From the NCBI GenBank assembly GCA_964636895.1, contig CAZWUW010000048.1, positions 1-22,609 of the forward strand: 22,609 bases of DNA, in the 5' to 3' direction. Every line of letters starts with the position of its first letter. Position 1 is the first letter of the stretch. This document shows positions 5,816-13,795 of this stretch, piece after piece. The notes under the pieces are model-generated. The model did no database searches, had not been told where the DNA came from, and saw only the letters and a list, made by a program, of their open reading frames with translations. The DNA is from CAZWUW01 sp964636895. GTDB taxonomy: Bacteria; Bacillota; Thermincolia; Thermincolales; CAZWUW01. Both the position numbers and the translations under genes were made by a program.

Positions 5816-6007
5816 GTGGAAAATAGAATAAAAGATTTTAGAGAAGAAAGGGGGTTGACCCAGGAAGAACTAGCACGAATTTTAGATACATCAAGGCAGA
5901 CGATAATATCTTTAGAGCGTGGAAAATACAACCCGTCAATCATGCTTGCTTATAAGATAGCCAAAGCATTTAATAAAACTATTGAAGAAGTCTTTATTTT
6001 TGAATAA
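5816..6007 (+). CDS. XRE-family transcriptional regulator (single HTH)
   Basis: 63 residues, almost wholly a Cro/CI-type helix-turn-helix: IKDFREERGLTQEELARIL, DTSRQTIISLERGKYNPSI, AYKIAKAFNKTIEEVF. The pattern with QTIISLERGKYNPSI is typical of small Firmicute regulators that pair with a membrane protein. The GTG start follows GAGGTGG by 5-6 nt. It probably binds the two ATGTAAAG-N4-CTTTACAT sites in its own promoter, as repressor. The next gene starts 13 bases after its stop, so both form an operon. Confidence 0.92.
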   Translation: MENRIKDFREERGLTQEELARILDTSRQTIISLERGKYNPSIMLAYKIAKAFNKTIEEVFIFE

Positions 6008-6020
6008 GGAGTGAAAACAA

Positions 6021-6419
6021 ATGGAAGCAAAAAGAACAAGCTCAAAAATAATTGGTTCTGCAGTTTTTGCGATTCTCTTTTTACAAATTGGAATTTATGA
6101 TTTGTTTACAAAAGAGTTTGGTTATCCCACAATGATATGGTTTGCTATAAGTTGCCTATCATTTTTGTATTTTATTTATCAATATAAGCGTTTGAAAAAT
6201 AATCCGGGAGAAATGTACGATGATGAAAGAAAACAATTTATTAGCGAAAAGTCGTTAGGGATCAGTTTTAGAGTATTATTTGTTGTTATTTTAATATTAA
6301 AACTTTTTATAGAGAGAAACACCGTTGAAATTGAGTCCTCTTCGTTATTGACGATGCTTCTTGGCGTGGCATTGATAGTTCAATCCATATCATACTTAAT
6401 ATGTAAATATAAATATTAA
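6021..6419 (+). CDS. Small four-span membrane protein (DUF2178-like)
   Basis: 132 residues with likely membrane spans at about 9-27, 36-54, 81-97 and 107-127. Between spans 2 and 3 is a cytoplasmic loop with YDDERKQFISEKS, close to the DERxxxIxxKA signature of DUF2178-type proteins, which are commonly coded right after a small XRE regulator. AAGGAGTG stands ahead of the ATG. It is the second gene of the operon controlled by the promoter at 5734-5802. Its function is unknown; a role as membrane partner or sensor for the regulator is inference. Family naming is from memory of the motif. Confidence 0.72.
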   Translation: MEAKRTSSKIIGSAVFAILFLQIGIYDLFTKEFGYPTMIWFAISCLSFLYFIYQYKRLKNNPGEMYDDERKQFISEKSLGISFRVLFVVILILKLFIERNTVEIESSSLLTMLLGVALIVQSISYLICKYKY

Positions 6420-6602
6420 TATTATCGGGGAGTACGAAGTAAAAACATTCCTTTTAAGCAGAATATCCACTAATGGGAATTAAAACCGGAAATCAAATAA
6501 GAAATGTTTAAAAAAGGTTTTTTGTATATTGGCGCAAATAATAAGATTATGTGGAAAAATCTATAAATAAGGAACTGGCAAACCTGCTTCTTAGGAGGAT
6601 TT

Positions 6603-7424
6603 TTGTTGAAACGTGCTAAAATTACACGGCGCACCTTTATATTAGGTGGGTGTTTGGCTTTTATCACTTATTCATTTGCGGAGACCCGGATGATAGCTGT
6701 CAGAAGGTACTCAATCGCTATTAAAAATCTTCCCTCTAACTTTGACGGGTTTACCTTATTACACATAAGCGACCTTCACAGCAAGTGGTTTGGACGTGGT
6801 CAACGTGAGTTAATTGAATTGATTAAGCAGCAGAAATACGATATTGTTGCCATTACCGGGGATCTTGTCAACAAGAGAAATCCGGAAATGGCACCAGCAC
6901 TACGGTTAGTTGAAGAATTAATGGATAAACCTGTTTATTTCGTTCCCGGAAACCATGAATGGTGGTCGGACTATCATATTAGGGAACCTCTGATGAAATA
7001 TGGAGTCAAAATATTAGAGAACAAGGCATCAAAATTCTACGTTGGTCAACAGCACATATGGATATTAGGCGTGGATGACCCCTATTCGGGTCGAGATAAT
7101 CTGGAGCAAGTAATGCAAGAAGTTACTGATGAACAATCTGCCAAAATCTTATTGGCCCATGCTCCGAACATCTACCCACGTGCTATCAAGGAACAAATTG
7201 ACCTGATATTAACGGGACATATCCATGGAGGACAGGTGAGACTGCCACTGATTGGTGCTGTTGTTGCTCCGGGGCAAGGGTTATTTCCTGAGCTGGATTA
7301 TGGTCTTTATACAACAGATAGGACAAATATGGTTATAACCGGGGGACTCGGAGAGAGCGTTTTACCGCTGAGAGTAAACGTTCCTCCTGAAATAGTTCTG
7401 GTCACTTTAGAGAAACACCGGTGA
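6603..7424 (+). CDS. Tat-exported metallophosphoesterase (YkuE/YaeI-like)
   Basis: 273 residues. The N-terminus has a twin-arginine motif (ITRRTFILGG, Arg9-Arg10) and a hydrophobic stretch, so export through Tat and membrane attachment are likely. The calcineurin-like motifs are complete and in order: SDLH (Asp57, His59), GDLVN (Asp87), GNHEW (Asn117, His118), LLAHAPN and GHIHGG. These bind two metal ions and cleave phosphomonoesters or diesters. YkuE/YaeI relatives sit at the outer face of the membrane; their natural substrate is not settled. The start is one of two adjacent TTG codons (6603 or 6606) after TTAGGAGG; the second gives better spacing. 180 bases without a gene precede it. Confidence 0.9.
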   Translation: MLKRAKITRRTFILGGCLAFITYSFAETRMIAVRRYSIAIKNLPSNFDGFTLLHISDLHSKWFGRGQRELIELIKQQKYDIVAITGDLVNKRNPEMAPALRLVEELMDKPVYFVPGNHEWWSDYHIREPLMKYGVKILENKASKFYVGQQHIWILGVDDPYSGRDNLEQVMQEVTDEQSAKILLAHAPNIYPRAIKEQIDLILTGHIHGGQVRLPLIGAVVAPGQGLFPELDYGLYTTDRTNMVITGGLGESVLPLRVNVPPEIVLVTLEKHR

Positions 7425-7479
7425 GGTAAGATACATTGTCAATATGGGAAAATCAATCTTAATAAAAATGGAGGTAATC

Positions 7480-7839
7480 ATGGAGAAGGTAAATCTAAAT
7501 AAAAAATTCAGTATGTTTAAAGAGTACTGGAGTCCCAAAATTGTTGGTGAAATGAACGATTCATACGTAAAGCTGGCCAAACTTAAAGGCGAATTCGTTT
7601 GGCACCACCACGATAATGAAGATGAGTTGTTTATGGTAGTATCTGGAAATCTGACTATAAAGTTAAGAGACCGTGATATCTGCTTACAGGAAGGCGAGTT
7701 CTTTATAATTCCAAAAGGTGTAGAACACCTGCCTGTTGCAGCAGAAGAAGTTCATGTATTGTTGATTGAGCCAAAAACTACACTAAACACCGGCAACCTC
7801 AAGAATGAACGGACCGTTGAAGACTTACACAAGATATAA
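7480..7839 (+). CDS. Cupin-domain protein
   Basis: 119 residues from the ATG at 7480, which has GGAGG at 6 nt; an ATG 12 codons upstream lacks a ribosome site. It is one cupin barrel: motif 1 runs from Gly37 to Gly56 with His42-His43-His44 and Glu49 as metal ligands, motif 2 is GEFFIIPKGVEHLPVA with His83. The length and pattern match single-domain cupins of unknown substrate that resemble mannose-6-phosphate isomerase-type sugar enzymes or small metal-dependent isomerases. It follows the phosphoesterase by 55 bases on the same strand. Function cannot be narrowed further. Confidence 0.88.
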   Translation: MEKVNLNKKFSMFKEYWSPKIVGEMNDSYVKLAKLKGEFVWHHHDNEDELFMVVSGNLTIKLRDRDICLQEGEFFIIPKGVEHLPVAAEEVHVLLIEPKTTLNTGNLKNERTVEDLHKI

Positions 7840-7952
7840 ACTTGAATAGCCGGTGAGGTGTTTGCCACAGGAGGTTTACATAATGGAAATCCGGGTTATA
7901 CAGAGCTAGAATGGATTTAATGAGTGGGGATTGAAAAATTGAGGTGGCGAAA
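7840..7952 (+). other. Intergenic stretch with a decayed mini-ORF
   Basis: ATG at 7883, preceded by a strong AGGAGG at 7870-7875, opens only 8 codons (stop 7907-7909). A second frame right after it gives NGFNEWGLKN and stops. The strong ribosome site with such a short frame suggests the remains of a small gene with a frameshift, or a leader peptide. Confidence 0.3.
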
Positions 7953-8111
7953 ATGAGAAAAGGAATAATGGGGTTCCTGTTATTGTTGTTAATTATTACT
8001 GCTATAATGATTGCAGCTAAGTTTACGGTAGAACCAGAGCAAATTCCTAATACGTCATTAATCCCAAAAGCTGAACAAAGATTGGAGGATGCAAGCCTGT
8101 GCCTTTTTTAA
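7953..8111 (+). CDS. 52-residue single-span membrane peptide
   Basis: ATG 7953 follows TTGAGGTGG at 5-6 nt. The peptide starts MRKGIMGFLLLLLIITAIMIAAKF, a basic start with one membrane span, then a short polar tail rich in Glu and Pro. It ends with ASLCLF. The last 13 bases overlap the start of the truncated ATPase gene at 8099. It could be a membrane peptide or an uncleaved signal-anchor stub of a once longer exported protein. No family recognised. Confidence 0.5.
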   Translation: MRKGIMGFLLLLLIITAIMIAAKFTVEPEQIPNTSLIPKAEQRLEDASLCLF

Positions 8112-8455
8112 AAGAGGCTAGATTAAATTGGGTCTCCGTAAAGAGCTATAATAGGTTTCCATATAACATCCCTGCTCTTCGTGGCGTAAACTCCATTGCA
8201 TTCAAAGGAAACGTTACCTTTTTCGTTGGAGAGAATGGCTCAGGAAAATCAACGTTGCTGGAGGCCATTGCCAGAAAATGCGGTTTTAGCGATAAGGGCG
8301 GTGGCCGTAATAACCAATTGCTTGGAACTGACGATGATGCCGGCCTTGATAACTTAATCACCTTGTCCTGGATGCCAATAGATACTCAAACCTTCGAACT
8401 TAACGGAACCAAGCTGCATCTGGTTGCTTACGGATGGAGGGAACTGGTTAGTTAA
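8099..8455 (+). pseudogene. Truncated AAA/ABC-type ATPase
   Basis: 118 residues. The N-terminal 80 match the start of a family of stand-alone AAA ATPases: a short lead strand, then FKGNVTFFVGENGSGKSTLLEAIA with Walker A GENGSGKST at residues 44-52, then GGGRNNQLL. Full members are 230-270 residues and carry a Q-loop, an ABC signature and Walker B; none is present here. From about residue 90 (SWMPIDTQTF) the sequence no longer fits the family and stops at 8455, next to the convergent radical SAM gene. It is most likely a broken gene joined to unrelated DNA. The GTG start has GGAGG at good distance. Confidence 0.75.
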
Positions 8456-8464
8456 AGTAAATCA

Positions 8465-9370
8465 TCACATTACTGTCCTTAAACCAAGCTTTTTAGCATA
8501 AGACATAGCTTCTTGCCAGGCTTCCTTTGTCACTCTTTGGTTTAGTTCAGTGTACCTGTGGGCTTGGTGAGCCGGGTAATATTGATCCATAATGTTTACC
8601 AAGCAATCAGGGGATAACTCTCCCGAAATGAAATCCAGTATTTTCTTAGTTTCGTCCAATCCGCCGGGCATCATCAAGTGACGGATGAACAGCCCTCTAT
8701 AAGCAATCCCTTTATTATCAACCTTTATACCACCAACCTGACGGTCCATTTTAATCAGGGATTTTTTTACCTGGGCCGGATAATCTTTAACTAATGAGTA
8801 TTTTTGCCCTTTGCCTTCGGCATCATATTTGAAGTCCGGCATATAAATGTCGATAACGCCGTTTAGCAATTCAATTATGTCGGCCTTTTCATAGCCGCCG
8901 CAATTGTAGACCAGAGGAATTCTCAAGCCTTTTTCTACGGCCAGTAACAAAGCGTTTAGGATGTTGGCGACAAAATGGGTAGGGGATACAAAGTTTATAT
9001 TATGACACCGGTATTTGTCTTGAAGCTTTATCATTATTTCTGCCAAATTTTCATCTGAAGTAACTTCTCCTTCGCCGCCAAAACTCAATTCGTAGTTTTG
9101 ACAAAAGACGCATCTCAGATTGCAGTAACCAAAAAAGATGGTCCCGGAACCGTTAGTGCCGACTAATTCGGTTTCCTCGCCAAAATGCGGACCGAAACTT
9201 GCTACGATTGCTTTATCTGATGCCTTGCAAAAACCGGTTTCACGAGTTCTATCGATACTACATTCATGAGGACAAAGACAGCATTGTTTAAGATGGTTTT
9301 TTGCTAAAATTGCTCTTTCTTTTAGTGAGCCATTATAAAAAAGGTTAATGTAATTTGGTTTATAGTCCAT
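8465..9370 (-). CDS. Radical SAM protein, PflA/PflX-like
   Basis: 301 residues. FFGYCNLRCVFCQN carries the CxxxCxxC cluster (Cys83, Cys87, Cys90) that binds the 4Fe-4S cluster of radical SAM enzymes. Upstream is a second group of Cys, CCLCPHECSIDRTRETGFC, typical of the PflX/AmmeMemo-like branch of pyruvate formate-lyase activase homologues. Further marks are NFVSPTHF, PLVYNCGGYE, IDIYMPDFKY and RHLMMPGG. Such proteins start a glycyl-radical or other radical reaction; the substrate for this branch is not established. ATG at 9370 has only a weak ribosome site. No glycyl-radical enzyme lies next to it in the window. Convergent with the truncated ATPase, 9 bases apart. Confidence 0.92.
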   Translation of the reverse strand: MDYKPNYINLFYNGSLKERAILAKNHLKQCCLCPHECSIDRTRETGFCKASDKAIVASFGPHFGEETELVGTNGSGTIFFGYCNLRCVFCQNYELSFGGEGEVTSDENLAEIMIKLQDKYRCHNINFVSPTHFVANILNALLLAVEKGLRIPLVYNCGGYEKADIIELLNGVIDIYMPDFKYDAEGKGQKYSLVKDYPAQVKKSLIKMDRQVGGIKVDNKGIAYRGLFIRHLMMPGGLDETKKILDFISGELSPDCLVNIMDQYYPAHQAHRYTELNQRVTKEAWQEAMSYAKKLGLRTVM

Positions 9371-9719
9371 GTAATGATCCCGCCTTTAGATTATATATCT
9401 TAAGATTTATTATTCCGGATAAGGTACAAATCTATCTGCGGGACCTGCGGGATATTTACAAAAACGTTTACCTGGCAGATAAGGATGAAGTACCAACCCG
9501 GCTGTAGCTGATTTCCTGGTTTCCAGGGGATTTTCCAGAGAAAAATTACAGCCATGCATAGACATGGCCGGTGAACTGCCGCATAACATGAAATTGTTTT
9601 ATTTATGTTACCTCAAAAATTGGCCATTGGCAAAGGCCCTCAAATAGCTGAAGAAGAATTGAAAGGGATTCAGGCAAGCTTGCAATCAAGTGTTAAGGCG
9701 GAGAAATCTTAGAAAACGA
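9371..9719. other. Gene-free stretch with small coding remnants
   Basis: No intact gene. On the plus strand a short frame (9605-9712, 35 codons) encodes a polar helical peptide (IAEEELKGIQASLQSS) without a ribosome site. Near 9425-9508 there is another coding-like run (IYLRDLRDIYKNVYLADKDE). Both look like decayed genes, and neither could be assigned. Confidence 0.4.
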
Positions 9720-10295
9720 CTAGTTTATTTTTTTCAGCAGCCAGGCCATGTTCTGGCCTAAAGTGCGGAAGGTTTCAATGCCTTCACTATCCTTCTGAAG
9801 GTCGCCGGGGTCTCTGGATAAGGTCATGTTCCAATAAATAGACCCCGGTATAATCATTTGTGATATCCCAAAAAAATAATTAATTGCCGAATATACAAAA
9901 TTAGAGCCGGCTCTTCTGACGGATACCACCGCTGCTCCCACTTTGTTTTTGAACAGTGTGCCCCCGTTAGCCTTTGCAACATAGCCGCACCGGTCTATCA
10001 GGGCTTTGACCTCGGTGCTGACATTACTGAAATATGTGGGTGAACCAATGATTATGCCGTCTGCTTCAATCATCTTGTTGAGCAGGAAGTTCATTTCATC
10101 ATCGGTACGGGCACACCGGTTATCCTGATTTTGCCGGCACTTGCCACAGGCCAGGCAGCCAAAGACCTTAAGTCCGCCTAACTGCACCATTTCTGTCTCA
10201 ATACCTTCTTTTTGCAGCTCCTCAAAGATAATATTGATGGCCTGGGCCGTGTTTCCTTCCCTCCGGGGGCTGCCGTTAAAAGCAACTACTTTCAT
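9720..10295 (-). CDS. Iron-sulfur flavoprotein / NADPH-dependent FMN reductase family
   Basis: 191 residues with a flavodoxin-like fold. FNGSPRREGNTAQAI is the FMN phosphate loop, and GIIIGSPTYFSNVS is the second flavin-binding strand. Between them lies a Cys cluster: Cys47, Cys50, Cys53 and Cys61, the CX2CX2CX4-7C pattern known from the methanogen iron-sulfur flavoprotein Isf, which ligates a 4Fe-4S cluster. It is thus probably an electron carrier reducing O2, peroxide or unknown acceptors, common in anaerobes. ATG at 10295 follows AAAGGAGGCAG. It is transcribed alone, with decayed DNA on both sides. Confidence 0.9.
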   Translation of the reverse strand: MKVVAFNGSPRREGNTAQAINIIFEELQKEGIETEMVQLGGLKVFGCLACGKCRQNQDNRCARTDDEMNFLLNKMIEADGIIIGSPTYFSNVSTEVKALIDRCGYVAKANGGTLFKNKVGAAVVSVRRAGSNFVYSAINYFFGISQMIIPGSIYWNMTLSRDPGDLQKDSEGIETFRTLGQNMAWLLKKIN

Positions 10296-10354
10296 AGTTT
10301 CTGCCTCCTTTATTATTGTTTGTATGCTTATATTAAGATAAGTTCAACAAATAA

Positions 10355-10663
10355 TCAAACGAATATGAGGATTTAATAAAAGTTTTTGGAGGTTTAAAAA
10401 GTGGAAGCGAACAAATTAAAAAAGCCATAGCCTTCTTATCAAAACAAAAAACCTTTCAGCCGGCAGGCGAACAGTATAAGAGGGTTTTGGATAATACCAA
10501 GACCGGGGAATTGCTCGAGTGGTATCAAAGAAAAAATCTATACCTGGTTTGTAACCGAAGTATAGATAATAATCTTTTTAGCAGTGATCTAATAGACCAG
10601 CTAATATCTGATTTTACCGTAATTGCCCCGTTTTATAATTATTTGTGGAAGCTAAGGAACTGA
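10355..10663 (+). pseudogene. Start-less coding remnant of unknown family
   Basis: One frame is open for over 100 codons from 10355 to the TGA at 10661-10663 and reads like protein: DLIKVFGGLKSGSEQIKKAI, then EQYKRVLDNTKTGELLEWY, then FTVIAPFYNYLWKLRN. It has no ATG, GTG or TTG start with a ribosome site in frame. A GTG at 10401 with GGAGG just before it is in the next frame and stops after 9 codons. A single indel near 10405-10425 would join that start to the long frame. So this is likely a frameshifted gene, or a site of sequence error. Family unknown. Confidence 0.5.
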
Positions 10664-10685
10664 CCGGATGCCGGAAAACCTCATT

Positions 10686-11411
10686 TTATCGTTCGGTTTT
10701 TGGAAAGCGAAAGTGATGGATAATTGGACTTGGCCAATCAAGTAGCATATCATTTTCTGTAGCATAAGGCCCACCATTATGAATTAGCAAAGGAACCCCA
10801 TCAGCCCGTCTTTTGTCTGACACAATCCCAATATGCCATAATGGCGCACCATATACGACAATATCTCCACCTTGCCAAAGCTTTAGGTTTTCGGGATCAT
10901 TTGGAGTTATTTTATTTGAAAGAATGGTCGCATTACGTTTAAAGAAAATGGCGAGATTTGGAACCCGCCTAAAATCAATATTTGGTTCGGGTTTTCCATT
11001 AACTCTAGGATAGGTATTGGTATTGTTTTTAATATCTGTATCTATTAAGTTTTTAAGGTTGTAACCGGCATCATTAAACGCTCGCCAGATTACATCTGTA
11101 CAAACGCCTTCAGTTTCGGGCGGATACCCTCCCTTGTAATAAGCGTTAATATAAGCAGGTTTTCTTTGTGCTTCAGCTCTACCGCCTTGCATAATGTCGT
11201 CCAGGTCATCAATTCCGTCATGGTCCTGGTCGTGCCCTGATAATATTCGCTCAATAAATAATGATTCTTTTGGTGGCAATTTATTTTCAATTTTTTTATT
11301 ATTTGATATATTATTTTCTGATAGCTTATTTTCCGATATTTTGCTTTCTTTAATACAACCAGACACGACTAGAGTAACAAATAGCATTATAAGTAAAGTA
11401 AACTTTTTCAC
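10686..11411 (-). CDS. DUF1287 lipoprotein, probable NlpC/P60-fold hydrolase
   Basis: 241 residues. It begins with a lipoprotein signal (MKKFTLLIMLFVTLVVSGC, lipid-attached Cys19), then an Asn/Lys/Ser-rich linker. The DUF1287 (YijF-like) domain spans about 75-240: GVCTDVIWRAF with probable nucleophile Cys104, IDFRRVPNL, GDIVVYG, HIGIVSD with His193, and LLIHNGG with His211. These are the Cys/His pattern of papain-like cell-wall amidases. Before the domain is DQDHDGIDDLDD (residues 61-72), an EF-hand-like calcium loop. Location is the outer face of the membrane. Activity on peptidoglycan is inference. It is divergent from the gene at 11512. Confidence 0.88.
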   Translation of the reverse strand: MKKFTLLIMLFVTLVVSGCIKESKISENKLSENNISNNKKIENKLPPKESLFIERILSGHDQDHDGIDDLDDIMQGGRAEAQRKPAYINAYYKGGYPPETEGVCTDVIWRAFNDAGYNLKNLIDTDIKNNTNTYPRVNGKPEPNIDFRRVPNLAIFFKRNATILSNKITPNDPENLKLWQGGDIVVYGAPLWHIGIVSDKRRADGVPLLIHNGGPYATENDMLLDWPSPIIHHFRFPKTER

Positions 11412-11511
11412 AGCGCCACATCCTTTATATTAAATATTAGAACATTTGATCTAAGTTGACAAGACATTAGATATTTTGAATAGTTAACAATTAATGGAGG
11501 GAGGGATTTTT

Positions 11512-11946
11512 ATGGCTCGTATAGGTATTTTATCTTGTTCGAACGCTACCCAGGATATGGGTTGTTCTTCTGTCAGTTGTTTACGAGATATGAGAAATCG
11601 CAAAGGTGCCTTCGAAAAATATAAGAAAGATGAATGCTTAGATTTAATTGGCATCATTAACTGTTCAGGCTGTCCTACCTTAGCTGCTCCGGAAAAGCTG
11701 CTGAGCAGAATAAGAGCATTGACTGAATTTAAAATAGACGCAATTCATTTTACATATTGCATTGAGGCTTTGTGCCCTTTCAAAAACAAGTACAAAGCGA
11801 TATTGGAAGAGAATTTTCCTAGTATCAAAGTCGTTATTGGAACTCATGAGGCTCATATCACACATGAACAGTTTAGAGACGAAGTCAAGGAACTATTGTG
11901 TCAACAACAAAGAAGTATGGTTGATCTGATAAAAGGCCGAAAATAA
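11512..11946 (+). CDS. CGGC-domain protein (metal-binding Cys-rich)
   Basis: 144 residues from the ATG at 11512, which has GGAGGGAGGG ahead of it. It starts ARIGILSCSNATQDMGCSSVSCLRDM and carries INCSGCPTLAAPEKLLSRI, the signature of the CGGC family, here as CSGC. YCIEALCPFKNKY and a late VVIGTHEAH complete the pattern. Family members are small cytosolic proteins of anaerobes, thought to bind a metal or Fe-S cluster; their role is unknown. A consensus -35 TTGACA (11456-11461) lies in the gap to the divergent lipoprotein, but no good -10 at 17 bp is seen. It ends at the shared terminator at 11950-11970. Confidence 0.88.
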   Translation: MARIGILSCSNATQDMGCSSVSCLRDMRNRKGAFEKYKKDECLDLIGIINCSGCPTLAAPEKLLSRIRALTEFKIDAIHFTYCIEALCPFKNKYKAILEENFPSIKVVIGTHEAHITHEQFRDEVKELLCQQQRSMVDLIKGRK

Positions 11947-11949
11947 ATA

Positions 11950-11970
11950 GAGTCATCCAATTGATGACTC
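11950..11970. terminator. Bidirectional terminator between convergent genes
   Basis: GAGTCATC (11950-11957) and GATGACTC (11963-11970) form a perfect 8-bp stem with a 5-nt loop. On the minus strand it is followed by TATTTATTTT, so it best serves the LysM gene ending at 12013; on the plus strand it directly follows the CGGC gene but has few T residues. Confidence 0.7.
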
Positions 11971-12012
11971 CTAAATGGGTAATATGGCACTCTCAAAACA
12001 TCCAACTTGTTT

Positions 12013-12543
12013 TCATATTGGAATACATATTACCTGACCTGGCTGTAAATTATTTGGATTTATCCCTTGATTTGCCCTAATTAGTGCTTCGACAGTTGTG
12101 TTGAAGCGACTGGCAATACTAAAAAGGGTGTCTCCCGAAACGATAGTATAAAATCTGCCACCGGGACATGGAATGGGTTGAGGTGCGGGAATACAAATGG
12201 TTTGACCGATAACGAGGAGGTCTGGGTTAACTCCTGGATTTGCTGAGATCAATGCGGGAACAACCGTCCCGAACCTGCGAGCAATTGAGAAATAAGTATC
12301 ACCAGCTCTGATAACATACAGGAAACCGCCTGGACAGGGTGTGCCACCGGAAGGTACAGGGATACAGATTTGTTGGCCAATTTGTAAATTTTGTGGACTT
12401 ATACCAGGATTCGCTGCGATTAGTTGTGCTATTGTAATATTAAATCTCCTTGCCAAACCAAAATAAGAATCTCCCGGTATGATAGTATATAAGGTGCCTC
12501 CTGGGCAAGGTGGAACCTGATTTGATTTAATTTTATCTACCAT
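12013..12543 (-). CDS. Triple-LysM protein, spore-coat or cell-wall type
   Basis: About 177 residues made almost wholly of three LysM repeats, each about 45-50 residues, each preceded by a Pro/Cys/Gly linker (PCPGG): TLYTIIPGDSYFGLARRFN..., FLYVIRAGDTYFSIARRFG..., RFYTIVSGDTLFSIASRFN.... Each ends with GQxICIP. LysM binds the glycan of peptidoglycan or chitin. There is no signal peptide, as in SafA-type and other coat or mother-cell proteins that reach the spore from the cytoplasm. I chose ATG 12543; GTG 12552 and TTG 12549 are in the same frame behind AGAGG, so the start is uncertain by a few residues. Cys residues in repeats may be cross-linked. Confidence 0.88.
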   Translation of the reverse strand: MVDKIKSNQVPPCPGGTLYTIIPGDSYFGLARRFNITIAQLIAANPGISPQNLQIGQQICIPVPSGGTPCPGGFLYVIRAGDTYFSIARRFGTVVPALISANPGVNPDLLVIGQTICIPAPQPIPCPGGRFYTIVSGDTLFSIASRFNTTVEALIRANQGINPNNLQPGQVICIPI

Positions 12544-12599
12544 ATACAACACATCCTCTAATTATTTTAATTCATTATATGAATTAAAATAAAAAATGC

Positions 12600-13102
12600 C
12601 ATTACTTGAATTATCAACTGCTTTTTTTGTGCTGCTTTTTAGTGTGAATCGGCCAAAAGATAGAGGAAAGCCTGGGCCGAAATAAATATTTGGGGGAGCA
12701 AGAAAATGGACGAGTTGAGAAATATTTACAGAATATATTGTCCTTCAAAAAAGGGAACCGTTTGGGAAATGCAAAGAGTTGATTAGTGGGGTGATAAGCT
12801 TTGAAACTAAGAATTGTATCTGGAAATCAGGAAAATTTGTTTGATTGTAATATTATTACATCGGGTGGGATTTCTGCGGGAATCAATATGCGTGAAACTG
12901 TCGCTGCGCGGAAGCTGGTAAAATAAATTAAATTCAAAACCTAAAATATTGCAGTTAAGCTTGATCTTGACCACTAAGTGGATAAGAGTTTGCCGGCTGC
13001 ATATTTTTTATTATTTCACCGACTAAATTACTGTTATAACATCGATAAAAACCGCAAAAGGACATAATCTATAATAAAAACATATAACAACAGGTGATAT
13101 TT
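12600..13102. other. 500-base stretch with small ORFs and decayed DNA
   Basis: No full gene. It holds a 26-codon frame at 12706-12786 (ATG after GGGGGAG, stop TAG) that begins MDELRNIYRIYCPSKKG, and the remnant at 12801-12926. The rest, up to the next start, is A/T-rich with TATAAT-like boxes near 13072 but no confident promoter. Confidence 0.4.
12801..12926 (+). pseudogene. Possible DJ-1/PfpI-family C-terminal remnant
   Basis: A 41-codon frame with TTG start after GGGGTGAT. Its middle, CNIITSGGISAGINM, looks like the strand and turn near the end of DJ-1/PfpI proteins (typically IITSAGISAGIDM). The nucleophile Cys and most of the fold are absent. It may be an internally deleted gene. The match is short, so confidence is low. 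Confidence 0.35.
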
Positions 13103-13795
13103 ATGAAACTAAAAATAATGACCTACAATATCCATTCCTGTATAGACATTTGCAAAAAGAAGAGTCTTGACCGTATAGCGGCCCTGATAAAAGCTGAAAA
13201 ACCGGATATAGTGGGATTAAACGAAATTGAGGCTTATACTCCGCGCACTGGTTTTATTAATCAATCCAAAAAGCTGGCGGCGTTGACAAAAATGGACTAT
13301 TGTTTCGGTCCTACGCTGCGGCTTGGTCCGGTAGGATTCTTTGGCAATTGCATAATGGCCAAAAAAACCATTTACAAAGTTCATAATTTTCCTTTGCCCG
13401 GTCAGCGCGAACCCCGACGTTGTCTGAAGGCGCGCGTGGTTGGACCGGGCGAACCCGTGTTGGTGTTTATCACCCACCTTGGTCTGGCTGGCGGCGAACG
13501 GTTAAAACAGTTGGCGGAACTGGCGGCAATCATAGATAGGCACAGCGGGCCATTAATTCTCATGGGTGATTTTAACTGTAATTATGATGAACTGGGCCCG
13601 GTTTTGAAAATTGTTCATGATACTAACCTGTATCAGCCGCCTAAGCTTACTTTTCCGTCATGGGGCCCTACACACCGGATAGATTACATATTTACATCAG
13701 CTCATTTCAAGTGTCTGGAACATCGTGTGCCGGCCGGTGATGCATCTGATCATTTGCCTGTGATAGCTGAAGTGGAACTGGTTGGTAGGCCATAG
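13103..13795 (+). CDS. Endonuclease/exonuclease/phosphatase-fold protein
   Basis: 230 residues from ATG 13103 (CAGGTGAT ahead). The fold's motifs are in order: MTYNIH with Asn9, GLNEIE with Glu41, RRCLKARV, VFITHLGL, LMGDFNCN with the catalytic Asp and Asn, THRIDYIF and DASDHLPV with the catalytic His. It is thus a metal-dependent phosphoesterase of the DNase I / AP-endonuclease / sphingomyelinase superfamily. No signal peptide; cytosolic. The small size and THRIDYIF resemble bacterial proteins of unknown substrate rather than ExoIII. It stands alone 76 bases ahead of the LysM hydrolase. Confidence 0.9.
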   Translation: MKLKIMTYNIHSCIDICKKKSLDRIAALIKAEKPDIVGLNEIEAYTPRTGFINQSKKLAALTKMDYCFGPTLRLGPVGFFGNCIMAKKTIYKVHNFPLPGQREPRRCLKARVVGPGEPVLVFITHLGLAGGERLKQLAELAAIIDRHSGPLILMGDFNCNYDELGPVLKIVHDTNLYQPPKLTFPSWGPTHRIDYIFTSAHFKCLEHRVPAGDASDHLPVIAEVELVGRP

